Positions 20,046 through 28,555 of a DNA stretch of 64,000 nucleotides are shown one piece after another (the first letter of the stretch is position 1; every line of letters starts with the position of its first letter). Source of the DNA: Chloroflexota bacterium (GTDB taxonomy: Bacteria; Chloroflexota; Anaerolineae; Anaerolineales; Villigracilaceae). The notes under the pieces are model-generated. The model was not told where the DNA came from. It saw only the letters and a program-made list of their open reading frames with translations, and made no database searches. The DNA lies in assembly GCA_016235425.1 (NCBI GenBank), contig JACRLC010000039.1:1-64000 (forward strand). The letters run 5' to 3'. A program made the position numbers and the translations under genes.

Positions 20046-20074
20046 ATCTTAAGTCCAAATCTTGACACAGTCAA
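20046..20074 (-). promoter_or_regulatory. Promoter of the TetR gene
   Basis: On the minus strand a -35 TTGACT (20074-20069), 17-bp spacer and -10 TAAGAT (20051-20046) are present. Initiation would fall at about 20039, the A of the ATG. Confidence 0.6.
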
Positions 20075-20075
20075 G
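20061..20075. promoter_or_regulatory. Candidate TetR operator 1 (cttgac-aca-gtcaag)
   Basis: An interrupted palindrome that contains the -35 boxes of both divergent promoters: TTGACA on plus and TTGACT on minus. Binding here would block both. Confidence 0.6.
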
Positions 20076-20090
20076 ATGTTGTCCTAAAAT
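20062..20090 (+). promoter_or_regulatory. Promoter of the aldolase operon
   Basis: A -35 box TTGACA (20062-20067), a 17-bp spacer and a -10 box TAAAAT (20085-20090). The predicted start at about 20097 lies in operator 2. Confidence 0.7.
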
Positions 20091-20105
20091 CTAGACAGTG
20101 TCTAG
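20091..20105. promoter_or_regulatory. Candidate TetR operator 2 (ctagacagtgtctag)
   Basis: A perfect palindrome (7-bp arms, one central base) directly after the -10 box of the forward promoter. Its arm (ctagaca) resembles that of operator 1 (cttgaca), as expected for two sites of one regulator. Confidence 0.7.
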
Positions 20106-20124
20106 TTTAAAATTGGAGGCTGGC

Positions 20125-20808
20125 TTGGAAACAATTGCGCTCAAAAAACAGATTGTCGAAGCCGCGCAGGAACTCGTCCGCAAAGGATACCTGATGGCAA
20201 CCGGGGGAAATCTGTCCATGCGGATTCCGGGACGGCCCGCCTTCGCGATTACCCCCTCGAATTACGATTACCTCAAAATGACGACGGACAACGTCTCTGT
20301 TCTGGACTTTGAGTTGACTCAGCTCGAAGGGAATCTCAAACCCTCGGTCGAATCTGCCATGCACGGTGTGATCTATCAAATCCGCGGCGATGTGAACGCG
20401 ATCGTCCACACGCACCAGGTCTATGCCAGCGCGCTGACATTGATCAAAGCGCCGATCCCGGCTTTGTTCGACGAGCAGGCGCGCTTCCTAGGCCGCAGTG
20501 TGGAGATCATTCCCTACGCCCCATCAGGGACGGGTTTTCTCAAGAACACAGCAGCAAAGCACGTGAAGAACCGGAACAACGCATTCATGATGCAAAACCA
20601 CGGCGCGCTGGTCTTTGGTCACGATATGGAACGCGCCATCCATAACGTGGAAATTTTGGAGAAGTGCTCGCTGGCTTACCTGCTGGCAATTTGCACGGAA
20701 CGCAAAGTGAGCAGGATCCCGCTGGCAGTGAGGGAAATTGCCTTTGCGAAGTTGAGGAAGGATCAGAAGAAAGTGGAACAGGGGAAGTTTGATTTAGGAG
20801 GGGAATAA
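20125..20808 (+). CDS. Class II aldolase/adducin family protein, 227 aa, TTG start
   Basis: A zinc-dependent aldolase of the FucA/AraD type, cleaving or epimerising a phosphorylated sugar. Seen: KGYLMATGGNLSMRIPG (substrate phosphate loop), the catalytic acid in KPSVESAMH, zinc histidines in IVHTHQVYAS, and a third in MQNHGALVFG. I choose the TTG at 20125 because GGAGG lies 5 bp upstream. A GTG at 20098 is inside the operator and at the transcription start. It heads an operon with an aminotransferase, MFS transporter and FGGY kinase, consistent with kinase-then-aldolase breakdown of an unidentified sugar or sugar acid. Confidence 0.88.
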   Translation: METIALKKQIVEAAQELVRKGYLMATGGNLSMRIPGRPAFAITPSNYDYLKMTTDNVSVLDFELTQLEGNLKPSVESAMHGVIYQIRGDVNAIVHTHQVYASALTLIKAPIPALFDEQARFLGRSVEIIPYAPSGTGFLKNTAAKHVKNRNNAFMMQNHGALVFGHDMERAIHNVEILEKCSLAYLLAICTERKVSRIPLAVREIAFAKLRKDQKKVEQGKFDLGGE

Positions 20809-20812
20809 ATTT

Positions 20813-20868
20813 GGACTCGAAAGTCTCCAGACTCTGGAAGCCTCTCGAAAGTCAAGAGACTTTCGAGA
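20813..20868. repeat. Hairpin repeat upstream of the class III aminotransferase
   Basis: An 11-bp perfect stem, tctcgaaagtc (20843-20853) with gactttcgaga (20858-20868), is preceded by ggactcgaaagtctcc and a small ccag-act-ctgg hairpin. It shares the tcgaaagtc arm and its position before a start codon with 11950-12004. Confidence 0.6.
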
Positions 20869-20883
20869 CCAATGGAGTAAAAC

Positions 20884-22329
20884 ATGACCACACAACAATA
20901 CGCCATCAGCGAATACCCAAACGTGGACGAGGTTTACAGAAAACTCAACGCGCTCGTCAGCCAGCCGTTGCGGCCGGTGAGACGCGAGAAGATGCAGGAA
21001 TATCTCGGTTATTTCGAAAACAAGTGCATCCGCTCAAAGACACTGACCGATGAGGCAAAGAAGGTCATTCCCGGCGGAGTGCAGCATAACCTGGCATTCA
21101 ACTACCCCTTTCCCATCGCGGTCGAAAAAGCGGAGGGCGCGTACATGTGGGATGCAGACGGAAACCGTTACATTGACTTCCTGCAAGCTGGCGGCCCGAC
21201 AATTTTGGGAAGCAACTATGCCCCGGTGCGCGAAAAAGTCTTCGAGATGCTGCGGAGTTGCGGGCCGGTGACAGGACTATTCCATGAGTTTGAATTGAAA
21301 TTGGCGGAATTGGTCACGCGCTTCATGCCAGGCGTGGAGATGTTCCGCATGTTGGGTTCCGGGACAGAAGGCGTAATGGCGGCCATTCGCGCCGCGCGGG
21401 CATACACGAAAAAGAAATATGTCATCAAGGTTGGCGGCGCATATCACGGCTGGAGCGACCAGGTGGTGTACGGACTTCACGTTCCGGGAACGGGCCGGCT
21501 CGAAGCGACAGGTATTCCGCGTGGAGCAAGCGCCGCAACGAGGGAGTTCTTCCCGAACAGCCTCGGGGCGCTGAGACGTCATTTAACGGTCAACAGGTTG
21601 AGGGGCGGAACAGCCGCGGTGATCGTCGAACCGATGGGGCCTGAAAGCGGGACGCGTCCGGTTCCATTCGAGTTCAATCAAAAAGTCCGCGAGATGTGCG
21701 ATGAGTTTGGCGCGCTGTTGATCTTCGATGAAGTCGTCACGGGCTTTCGTTTGGGCATGGGCGGCGCGCAGGGTTACTTCGGCGTGAAGCCCGATCTGAC
21801 GGTGTTCGGCAAGTGCATCACGGGCGGCTACCCGATGGCAGGCGGCGTGGGCGGCCGCGCGGACGTGATGATGCGCTTCGCGGCGGGCATCGGCGGGACG
21901 GGCGAGCGCGCTTACATCGGCGGGACGCTTTCGGCCAATCCTCTTTCGTGCGTTGCGGGTTATTATGCTTTAACAGAGATGGAACGCACCAACGCCGCGG
22001 TGATCGCGGGCCGCGCAGGCGACAGGCTGGCGAAAGGCTTGCAGGCGATCATCGAAAAATATGACCTGCCGTTCGCGGCCTATAACCAGGGTTCGATTGT
22101 CCATCTTGAGACTTCGGGCGTGATGTTGCTCGACTTCCGAAATCCCATCCGGCTGATGAAAGAACTCAAGCCGCGCAAACACATGATCGAGGAGATGGGC
22201 GCGGCGTATATGTCGCAGGGATTGATCACACTGGCGGGCTCGCGCATGTACACTTCCATGGCGGATACGGATAAGGTGATTGATGAGGCGCTGGGCAAAT
22301 TCGAGGCAGTGCTTGCGGCTTGTGTGTGA
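20884..22329 (+). CDS. Class III aminotransferase, glutamate-1-semialdehyde mutase-like, 481 aa
   Basis: A PLP enzyme of aminotransferase class III. The cofactor lysine is K310 in VFGKCITGGYPMAGG, with the cofactor aspartate in LIFDEVVTGFRLG and the family MFRMLGSGTEGVMAAIRAAR. Closest in style to glutamate-1-semialdehyde 2,1-aminomutase. It sits in a TetR-controlled catabolic operon rather than with haem genes, so a role as aminotransferase or aminomutase in sugar/amino-acid breakdown is more likely than porphyrin synthesis. The N-terminal 50 residues before VIPGGVQHN are longer than in HemL. ATG with GGAG upstream. Confidence 0.88.
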   Translation: MTTQQYAISEYPNVDEVYRKLNALVSQPLRPVRREKMQEYLGYFENKCIRSKTLTDEAKKVIPGGVQHNLAFNYPFPIAVEKAEGAYMWDADGNRYIDFLQAGGPTILGSNYAPVREKVFEMLRSCGPVTGLFHEFELKLAELVTRFMPGVEMFRMLGSGTEGVMAAIRAARAYTKKKYVIKVGGAYHGWSDQVVYGLHVPGTGRLEATGIPRGASAATREFFPNSLGALRRHLTVNRLRGGTAAVIVEPMGPESGTRPVPFEFNQKVREMCDEFGALLIFDEVVTGFRLGMGGAQGYFGVKPDLTVFGKCITGGYPMAGGVGGRADVMMRFAAGIGGTGERAYIGGTLSANPLSCVAGYYALTEMERTNAAVIAGRAGDRLAKGLQAIIEKYDLPFAAYNQGSIVHLETSGVMLLDFRNPIRLMKELKPRKHMIEEMGAAYMSQGLITLAGSRMYTSMADTDKVIDEALGKFEAVLAACV

Positions 22330-22348
22330 AAGTCAAAATTCGCCAAAG

Positions 22349-22377
22349 ACACCTGCACTTGCGCCAGGTACAGGTGT
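22349..22377. terminator. Hairpin after the aminotransferase gene
   Basis: Arms acacctg (22349-22355) and caggtgt (22371-22377) can pair. There is no T-run, so it is at most a weak or processing hairpin. Confidence 0.25.
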
Positions 22378-22413
22378 AAATATGTACGGGAAAAACATTC
22401 ACTGAGGAGCATC

Positions 22414-23613
22414 ATGAAAGATAACTACAAACTTTACGGCTATCGCTGGGTGGTGCTGGCTGTTTTCATGTTCATCAATGTCACCATCCAAACCCTGTGG
22501 ATCGCCTATGCGCCAATCACCGGCCCTGCGGCAAAATTCTACGGCGTGACCGACTTGCAGATCGGTTTGCTGTCCATGTCGTTCATGATCGCGTTCATTC
22601 CCTTGTCGATCCCGGTCTCGTGGGTAATTGACACCTATGGTTTCCGCCTGGCGGTCAGCATCGGCGCGGTGATGATGGGCATCTTCGGTCTCTTGAGAGG
22701 GCTGGCAGGGATGAATTACACGCTCGTTTTGTGGAGCACGTTTGGCATCGCCGCCGCCCAGCCTTTCCTGCTCAACGCGTGGACCACGGTCCCGGCAAAA
22801 TGGTTTGCCATCGAGGAGCGCGCGACCGCTGTTGGACTGGTCACATTGGCAAGCCTGGTTGGTACCGCGCTGGGTATGGTGTTGACGCCCATCCTGACCG
22901 AGACGATTTCGATCCCAACTGTGCAATTGATCTATGGCGGCGCGGCGGCTTTTTCCGCGGTGTTATTCGTTATCTTTACCCGTGAAACTCCTCCCACCCC
23001 GCCCTGTCCGCCGGGAGAGGAAGCACGCGCCCTGATGCTCGCCGGGTTGAAGCACGCGTTGACGGTCAAGTCATTCTGGTTGTATCTGTTCATTTCGTTC
23101 ATCGGACTGGGCATATTCAACGGCATTACCACCTGGGTGGAGAACATCATCCGCCCGCGCGGCTTCACTCCAACCGATGCAGGCACGCTCGGCGCGTTGA
23201 TGCTGGTCGGCGGAGTACTGGGTGCGGTGGTTCTTCCACCTTTTTCAGACAAGCAGCATAAACGGAAACCCTATCTCATGCTCGGAATTGTGCTGGCAAT
23301 TCCGGGGTTGATCGGTGTGACGTACGCAACCTCGGCGTGGCTCTTGTTTGTTTCCGCGTTTTGGATGGGTTTTTTCCTGATCAGCGTCAGCCCGATTGGA
23401 ATGCAGTACGCGGCAGAGGTAACCCGGCCTACACCGGAGGGAACATCGAACGGTCTGATCCAACTCTTCGGCCAGGCGGCAGTCGTTTTTGTCTACATCA
23501 TGGAAGCATTGAAGAGCGCCGACGGTTCATTCACACCCGCACTCCTGCTGGCAATTGGATTGCTGGTCATCAGTGCGCTGTTGATCACACAAATGAAAGA
23601 GACGCCGAGATAA
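22414..23613 (+). CDS. MFS transporter, 399 aa
   Basis: A major facilitator with about 12 hydrophobic segments (first: YRWVVLAVFMFINVTIQTLW). The inter-half loop holds a Pro-rich charged stretch (TPPTPPCPPGEEARAL) and the following half has PPFSDKQHKRKPYLMLG, a typical motif-A-like loop. ATG after GAGGAG. It ends 3 bp before the FGGY kinase gene. It probably imports the substrate of this operon or a related carboxylate; specificity cannot be read. Confidence 0.9.
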   Translation: MKDNYKLYGYRWVVLAVFMFINVTIQTLWIAYAPITGPAAKFYGVTDLQIGLLSMSFMIAFIPLSIPVSWVIDTYGFRLAVSIGAVMMGIFGLLRGLAGMNYTLVLWSTFGIAAAQPFLLNAWTTVPAKWFAIEERATAVGLVTLASLVGTALGMVLTPILTETISIPTVQLIYGGAAAFSAVLFVIFTRETPPTPPCPPGEEARALMLAGLKHALTVKSFWLYLFISFIGLGIFNGITTWVENIIRPRGFTPTDAGTLGALMLVGGVLGAVVLPPFSDKQHKRKPYLMLGIVLAIPGLIGVTYATSAWLLFVSAFWMGFFLISVSPIGMQYAAEVTRPTPEGTSNGLIQLFGQAAVVFVYIMEALKSADGSFTPALLLAIGLLVISALLITQMKETPR

Positions 23614-23616
23614 TTC

Positions 23617-25191
23617 ATGACAAACGAAAAACTCATCCTTGCCGTTGACCTCGGCACGTCGGGCATGAAGGTCGCGCTGATCACTGTCAGCGGGAAGGTG
23701 ATCGGTTGGGAGTGCGAACCGGTGCGGCTCATCATCACGCCCGATGGCGGCGCGGAGCAGTCGCCGGACGAGTGGTGGGCGGCGTTTTTGTCGGCGGCGG
23801 GAAGGTTGATTAAACGGGAGCAGGATGCAGGTCCGAATGTGATCGCTGTTTGTTGTTCGACGCAGGGCGAGGGCACGGTGGCGGTTGATAAAGCGGGAAA
23901 GGCCCTCGGCAACACGATCCTATGGATGGACATGCGCGGCGCGGCTCATCTGCGGAGGCAACTCGCTGGATTGATCAACATGGACGGCGCGGACATCTTC
24001 AAGGTTTTGCGCTTCGTGCGCCTGACCGGTGGGATGCCTTCGATGACCGGGAAAGATCCCGCCGCGCACATGCTTTTTATCCGCGATACCCAACCGGAGA
24101 TTTACGCGCGCACGCATAAATTTTTGAACGTCCTGGACTATATGAATTTGCGGCTGACCGGGGAATTTGTCGCGAGCTTCGACTCCATTGTGACCTCATG
24201 GGTAACCGACAACCGCGCCCCCGAAGCTGTTCACTACGACGATGGACTGATCTCCACCCTCGGCATCGAGCGCGCCAAACTGCCGGAGATCGTTTCGTGT
24301 TCCACAGTGATCGGTAATTTGCGACGAGAGGCGGCGGAGGCGCTTGGTCTTTCGAACGAAGTAAAAGTGGTGGCGGGCGCGATTGACAACACCGCCGCGG
24401 CGATTGGCGCGGGTGCGGTGGAAGATTATTTGCCGCATCTTTACATCGGCACGTCATCGTGGATCGCGGCGCACGTGCCGTTCAAAAAGACAGACGTGTT
24501 TTCGAGCATGGCGTCCATCCCCTGCGCGGTGCCGGGGCGTTACCTGCTGACTGCTCTCCAGGCAACCGCAGGAGGCAATCTCACGTACCTGCGCGACAAC
24601 ATCATTTACCACAAAGATGAATTGTTGCAGGAAGCCGATGTGCCCGATATTTTCAAGGTGTTGGATCAGATCGCCGAGCGCGTGCCCGCCGGAGCAAACG
24701 GCGTGCTGTACACACCCTGGATTTGGGGTGAGCGCGCACCTGTGGAGGATCGCACTCTGCGCGCGGGGTTATACAATTTGTCTCTTCACAACACGCGGGA
24801 AGATGTGATTCGCGCATTCCTGGAAGGCATCGCGTTCAACACGCGCTGGTTGCTTGCGCCCGTCCAAAAATTCTTGGGGCGCAAAGTTGACAAAATCAAC
24901 ATCGTCGGCGGCGGGGCGCAGTCGGATGTGTGGTGCCAGATTTTCGCGGATGTGATGGGCGTGGAAATCAAACAGGTACAGGACCCAATCTATGCCAACG
25001 CTCGCGGCGCGGCATGGATCGCGGCTGTGGGTTTGGGTGAGATCAAATTTGAAGATGTGGCTGAACTGGTGCAGTTCAAGCGAAGTTATCAGCCGCAGTT
25101 ACAAAACCGGAATTTGTATGACGGGAAATTTGAGATATTCAAAGGAATCTACAAGCAGATGAAGGGGATTTACAAGCAGTTGAATGTTTAA
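23617..25191 (+). CDS. FGGY family carbohydrate kinase (xylulokinase-like), 524 aa
   Basis: A cytoplasmic sugar kinase with actin-like folds. Phosphate-1 motif LAVDLGTSGMKVALI, catalytic aspartate in AGAIDNTAAAIGAG, FGGY signature-like stretch GLYNLSLHNTREDVIRAFLEGIA (read in two parts) and the adenosine motif NIVGGGAQSDVW. Length matches xylulokinases. The C-terminus contains a short internal duplication (FKGIYKQMKGIYKQLNV). It is the last gene of the operon and probably makes the phosphate ester cleaved by the aldolase at 20125. Confidence 0.92.
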   Translation: MTNEKLILAVDLGTSGMKVALITVSGKVIGWECEPVRLIITPDGGAEQSPDEWWAAFLSAAGRLIKREQDAGPNVIAVCCSTQGEGTVAVDKAGKALGNTILWMDMRGAAHLRRQLAGLINMDGADIFKVLRFVRLTGGMPSMTGKDPAAHMLFIRDTQPEIYARTHKFLNVLDYMNLRLTGEFVASFDSIVTSWVTDNRAPEAVHYDDGLISTLGIERAKLPEIVSCSTVIGNLRREAAEALGLSNEVKVVAGAIDNTAAAIGAGAVEDYLPHLYIGTSSWIAAHVPFKKTDVFSSMASIPCAVPGRYLLTALQATAGGNLTYLRDNIIYHKDELLQEADVPDIFKVLDQIAERVPAGANGVLYTPWIWGERAPVEDRTLRAGLYNLSLHNTREDVIRAFLEGIAFNTRWLLAPVQKFLGRKVDKINIVGGGAQSDVWCQIFADVMGVEIKQVQDPIYANARGAAWIAAVGLGEIKFEDVAELVQFKRSYQPQLQNRNLYDGKFEIFKGIYKQMKGIYKQLNV

Positions 25192-25406
25192 CGGAATGGG
25201 CTTCGGAAATTATGAAAGACTTCCAAAATCCAGCTCTCCTGTTTTAGGCAGGATTAAACAACAAGGAGCAATTCTTTGCCGCGGATTACACGGATTTCCA
25301 CGAATTGGCTTTAAAATCCGCCGGAATTTGCGAAACCCATCCTGCTTTCACCGTGCGCAAGCACAGTGAGCTTGACCACCAACAACGAAACACGCAACAC
25401 GTAACA
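25192..25406. repeat. Intergenic region with dispersed low-complexity repeats
   Basis: No gene is supported between the kinase and the convergent pseudouridine synthase. It holds ccgcggattacacggattt and, near 25380-25410, aacgaaacacgcaacacgtaacatt. The latter type recurs at about 44755 and inside the gene at 46030. It has no clear terminator hairpin. Confidence 0.4.
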
Positions 25407-26120
25407 TTACTTCCCACCCTTCAATGCCTTTACTTCATCCATCGTCAAATGCCGCCATTGACGCGGCTTGAGCGTTCCCAATCTGAGCGTTCCAATCCGC
25501 ACGCGGACAATCCGCACAACCGGCAATCCCAGCAACATACCGATCTCGCGGATTTGGCGTTTGCGTCCCTCGCCCATAACCACGCGCACCCACGCGCCTT
25601 TGCCGGAAGTTGATTCGAAACGCACCTCGGCAGGCGCGGTCTTGTAACCATCTTCCAGCACAACGCCGCGCCTCCACGTGGCAAGCTGGGCGTCATCCGG
25701 GCGGCGGGCAAGTAAAACCCTGTATTCTTTTTCATGGCCGTAGCGCGGGTGAGTTAATTTATTGGCCAGGTCACCGTCGTTGGTCATCAGGATCAGGCCT
25801 TCGCTATCGAAATCGAGGCGGCCAACGGGATAGAGATGTCCTTCCACCGGAATCAAATCGCGGACTGTTTGGCGATCATCCTGTCCCTCGGAGGCGGAAA
25901 GTACATTGCGCGGCTTGTAGAGGGCAATGTAGATCAAGGTCTCGGCTTTGGGCAAAGCCTTGCCATCCAGCGTGACCCTGTCCTTGGAAAGGTCAGCCTT
26001 TTGGCCGAGGGTCGCGATCTGTCCATTTACACGGACGCGGCCTTCGATGATGAATTCTTCGCAGGCGCGGCGCGAGCCGTAGCCTGCCTGGGCAAGTAGT
26101 TTTTGTAAGCGTTCTAGCAT
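25407..26120 (-). CDS. rluB: RluB-type pseudouridine synthase, 237 aa
   Basis: Converts specific uridines of 23S rRNA to pseudouridine (RluB/RsuA group). An N-terminal S4 RNA-binding domain (RLQKLLAQAGYGSRRACEEFI) is followed by the catalytic motif VGRLDFDSEGLILMTNDG, whose first Asp is the nucleophile, and by GRKRQIREIGMLLGLPV. I choose the second ATG at 26120. A -10 box TATAAT at 26134-26129 on the minus strand puts initiation near 26122, so the ATG at 26126 would not be transcribed and the message is nearly leaderless. It is unrelated to the sugar genes around it. Confidence 0.92.
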   Translation of the reverse strand: MLERLQKLLAQAGYGSRRACEEFIIEGRVRVNGQIATLGQKADLSKDRVTLDGKALPKAETLIYIALYKPRNVLSASEGQDDRQTVRDLIPVEGHLYPVGRLDFDSEGLILMTNDGDLANKLTHPRYGHEKEYRVLLARRPDDAQLATWRRGVVLEDGYKTAPAEVRFESTSGKGAWVRVVMGEGRKRQIREIGMLLGLPVVRIVRVRIGTLRLGTLKPRQWRHLTMDEVKALKGGK

Positions 26121-26128
26121 ATCCAAAC

Positions 26129-26134
26129 ATTATA
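26129..26134 (-). promoter_or_regulatory. -10 box of the rluB gene
   Basis: TATAAT on the minus strand, 8 bp before the chosen ATG. A -35 box is weak (TTGCGT with 18-bp spacing). Confidence 0.45.
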
Positions 26135-26201
26135 ACGGAACGGATCAACTTTACGCAAATAAACGCTCAGATAATGGATATTGCCAATCTTCAAGAAGCA
26201 T

Positions 26202-26228
26202 AAACCACCGAATTTAGTTCGGTGGTTT
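26202..26228 (-). terminator. Terminator hairpin after the GH130 gene
   Basis: A perfect 11-bp stem aaaccaccgaa/ttcggtggttt with a 5-base loop, about 36 bp beyond the GH130 stop. The T-run is short (TTT), so efficiency is uncertain. Confidence 0.55.
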
Positions 26229-26264
26229 GGGATGGCGCAAAGAAAACGATGGAAGCTTAAATTC

Positions 26265-27236
26265 TCAGAGTTCCGATGTTGTCTTCACAAAATCAAGCAC
26301 TTCATCAACTCTCGCAAATGCCAGAGCCGTCACTGTATCGGCCCCGCCATAATAAATGGTAATGCGGCCACTGGGCTGATCATATAAAGCCGCACACGGA
26401 AAAGCCACGTTAGGCACATCTCCAACACACTCGTAATAAGTCTGTGGCGAGAGCAGGTATGGCCCGCCACGGTGGATCACTTTCCAGGGCTCGTCCAGAT
26501 CAAGCAGGGCGGCTCCAAAACTATACACAAATCCGTTGCAGGAGGTCAACACGCCATGATAGAACAACAGCCAGCCCTCGCTTGTTTCAATGGGAACCGG
26601 TCCTGAACCAATCTTGGTGCTTTGCCAGCCGCCTTTTACACCCATTACGAATCGATGCCCGCCCCAATGGATCAAGTCCGGGCTTTGGCTCAAGTAAATA
26701 TCGCCGAAAGGTGTATGTCCGTTATCACTGGGGCGGTTGAGCAACACATATTTGTCCTTAATCTTCCGGGGGAAGAGCACCCCATTGCGATTAAACGGCA
26801 ATAATGCATTTTCAAGAAAATGGAACTTCTCAAAATCAAAGGTGTAGCCAATTCCAATAGTCGGGCCGTGGTATCCATTGCACCAGGTCACATAATAGCG
26901 ATCCTCCAACCAGACCACACGAGGGTCGTAGCGATATTGGTATTGACTAATTTCCGGGTTATCACAGGACCATTCAATAGGTTCATTATCCAGATGCCAG
27001 TCAATCCCATTGTCACTAAAACCGCGGTTTAAGTTCATCTCGCGTTTTGTGTTATCGCAACGAAAAACGCCGGCAAACCTTCCCTGAAATGGAACAATAG
27101 CGCTGTTAAAAATGCTGTTCGCTGAAGGGATTAGATTTCGAGGAATGATGGGGTTAGCTCTATACCGCCAGACAACATCCGAACAGCCCTCTGGCCGTTC
27201 TTCCCAGGGAATATTGGGCAAAAGGTAAGTCATCAT
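26265..27236 (-). CDS. GH130 family beta-mannoside phosphorylase/hydrolase-like, 323 aa
   Basis: A five-bladed propeller enzyme of family GH130, whose members phosphorolyse beta-1,4- or 1,2-mannosides, a few hydrolysing them. Seen: [19 protein letters not shown], the probable catalytic Asp in [18 protein letters not shown], and the phosphate/substrate region [19 protein letters not shown]. There is no signal peptide, consistent with an intracellular phosphorylase. The ATG at 27236 follows AAGGAG at 8 bp; a start 30 bp earlier is rejected. It is divergent from a LacI gene and shares its operator, linking it to the ABC/GH94 operon. Confidence 0.9.
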   Translation of the reverse strand: MMTYLLPNIPWEERPEGCSDVVWRYRANPIIPRNLIPSANSIFNSAIVPFQGRFAGVFRCDNTKREMNLNRGFSDNGIDWHLDNEPIEWSCDNPEISQYQYRYDPRVVWLEDRYYVTWCNGYHGPTIGIGYTFDFEKFHFLENALLPFNRNGVLFPRKIKDKYVLLNRPSDNGHTPFGDIYLSQSPDLIHWGGHRFVMGVKGGWQSTKIGSGPVPIETSEGWLLFYHGVLTSCNGFVYSFGAALLDLDEPWKVIHRGGPYLLSPQTYYECVGDVPNVAFPCAALYDQPSGRITIYYGGADTVTALAFARVDEVLDFVKTTSEL

Positions 27237-27273
27237 TTCGGCATCTCCTTTTGTATCGTTTCTCACAAAGTAG

Positions 27274-27302
27274 TTGACAAGCGGTTTGAAAGTCTATATA
27301 AT
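27274..27302 (+). promoter_or_regulatory. Consensus promoter of the second LacI gene
   Basis: Perfect -35 TTGACA (27274-27279), 17-bp spacer and perfect -10 TATAAT (27297-27302). The start would be near 27309, just before the operator. Confidence 0.8.
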
Positions 27303-27314
27303 GATACTAATTCT

Positions 27315-27328
27315 TGGGAGCGCTCCCA
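27315..27328. promoter_or_regulatory. LacI-family operator O1 (tgggagcgctccca)
   Basis: A perfect 14-bp palindrome with central CG. It lies just downstream of the forward promoter start and adjoins an extended -10 box (TGTTATAAT, minus strand, 27336-27328) that could drive GH130. One site can therefore control both directions. Confidence 0.8.
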
Positions 27329-27336
27329 TTATAACA
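27328..27336 (-). promoter_or_regulatory. Extended -10 promoter for the GH130 gene
   Basis: TGTTATAAT on the minus strand, the TGn extension compensating for a weak -35 region. Initiation would fall inside operator O1. Confidence 0.5.
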
Positions 27337-27387
27337 CAAGGCGAAAACCAGGTTTTATGGCAATTTCGCCATTTTTTAGGGGAAATT

Positions 27388-27401
27388 TGGGAGCGCTACC
27401 A
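27388..27401. promoter_or_regulatory. LacI-family operator O2 (tgggagcgctacca)
   Basis: Same sequence as O1 with one mismatch, 73 bp downstream (centre to centre), which is seven helical turns. It lies in the 5' leader if the GTG at 27417 is the start. Confidence 0.7.
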
Positions 27402-27416
27402 AACCTAGGAGCCACA

Positions 27417-28442
27417 GTGACCGATCTCACCCTCGAGGATGTTGCCAGACTAGCCGGTGTATCTCGTTCAACCGTGTCACGTGTTGTGAACGAACAGCCA
27501 AGCGTCCGGGATGACGTTCGCAAACGGGTGTTGGATGTGATTCAAGCAACAGGCTTCCACCCCAACGTTGCCGCTCGCAACTTGGCATCGCAACGCTCCT
27601 GGACCCTTGGACTGATCCTCCCCCACAGTGTTAGCTTCTTCTTCACCGATCCCTTTTACCCCCACCTGACAAAAGGTATTGCACAGGCGTGCAATCAATA
27701 TGACTACACCTTCGCGCTCTTCCTTGTTGACAGCAAGGAGGATGAGCAAAAAATCTTCCCGCGCGTCTCACGCAAAGGTCTGCTGGACGGGGTGTTGGTA
27801 CAGTCTGGTCATCACGGGGATCAGTGGATCATTGGCCATCTGATTGATGCAAAGATGCCGATTGTGGTGATTGGCCGCCCATTCCGCTCTGATAACGTAA
27901 GCTATATAGACATTGATAACATCAACGCGGCCTACAACGCAGTCAGCCACCTGATTCGGTCGGGCCGCAAGCGCGTTGGGACAATTACCGGTCCCATCAA
28001 CAGCACAGTAGGAATTGACCGAAAAGCAGGGTATCTAAAGGCCCTAAACGAAAGGAACGTCAGCATAGACGAGACCTTGATCGTTGAGAGTGATTTTACA
28101 GAGGCGGGAGGCTATCTTGCAATGAAACAATTATTATCTGCAAAACCTGATGCAGTCTTCGCAGCTTCGGATATTATGGCCATTGGAGCCATGCGTGCCG
28201 CCCGAGAGGCTGGAGTCAGAATCCCTGCTGATATTGCCTTCATTGGTTTTGATGATCTTCCCATCGCCACCCTTTCGGACATTAAATTGACTACGGTTCG
28301 CCAACCTGTTCTTCAATTTGGCTCCAAAGCCGTTGAGGTTCTGATAGATATGATTGAGAACGGCATAGATCCACCGCGGCACATCATCCTGGAAACGGAA
28401 TTGGTTATTCGTGAATCGTGCGGTACGGCACTCGGAAAGTAG
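27417..28442 (+). CDS. LacI family transcriptional regulator, 341 aa, GTG start
   Basis: A repressor with N-terminal HTH LTLEDVARLAGVSRSTVSRVV (about residues 4-24) and a sugar-binding sensor domain with LGLILPHSVSFFFTDPFYPH and IAFIGFDDLPIATLSDIKLTTV. The GTG at 27417 has AGGAG 5 bp upstream and places the HTH at the N-terminus. The ATG at 27357 would add 20 atypical residues and put operator O2 inside the gene. Two operators of identical core around its promoter indicate autoregulation and control of GH130 and probably the Opp-type/GH94 operon. Confidence 0.92.
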   Translation: MTDLTLEDVARLAGVSRSTVSRVVNEQPSVRDDVRKRVLDVIQATGFHPNVAARNLASQRSWTLGLILPHSVSFFFTDPFYPHLTKGIAQACNQYDYTFALFLVDSKEDEQKIFPRVSRKGLLDGVLVQSGHHGDQWIIGHLIDAKMPIVVIGRPFRSDNVSYIDIDNINAAYNAVSHLIRSGRKRVGTITGPINSTVGIDRKAGYLKALNERNVSIDETLIVESDFTEAGGYLAMKQLLSAKPDAVFAASDIMAIGAMRAAREAGVRIPADIAFIGFDDLPIATLSDIKLTTVRQPVLQFGSKAVEVLIDMIENGIDPPRHIILETELVIRESCGTALGK

Positions 28443-28555
28443 AAAAGATTTCGTATGTCTCATATCTTTCCCTACAGAATATTCCAGGAACTAATCCACA
28501 AGGAGGTGGAAGTCAAGATAATTTGAAAATAGCTTTTCGATGTCCTAAAAACAGA

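Noticed and set aside
20884-22329. Assignment as hemL (porphyrin synthesis)
   Set aside because: The operon is sugar-catabolic, the N-terminus is extended and no haem genes are near; the symbol is withheld.
27357-27416. ATG at 27357 as the LacI start
   Set aside because: It would put an operator inside the gene and add 20 residues before the HTH; the GTG with AGGAG at 27417 fits better.
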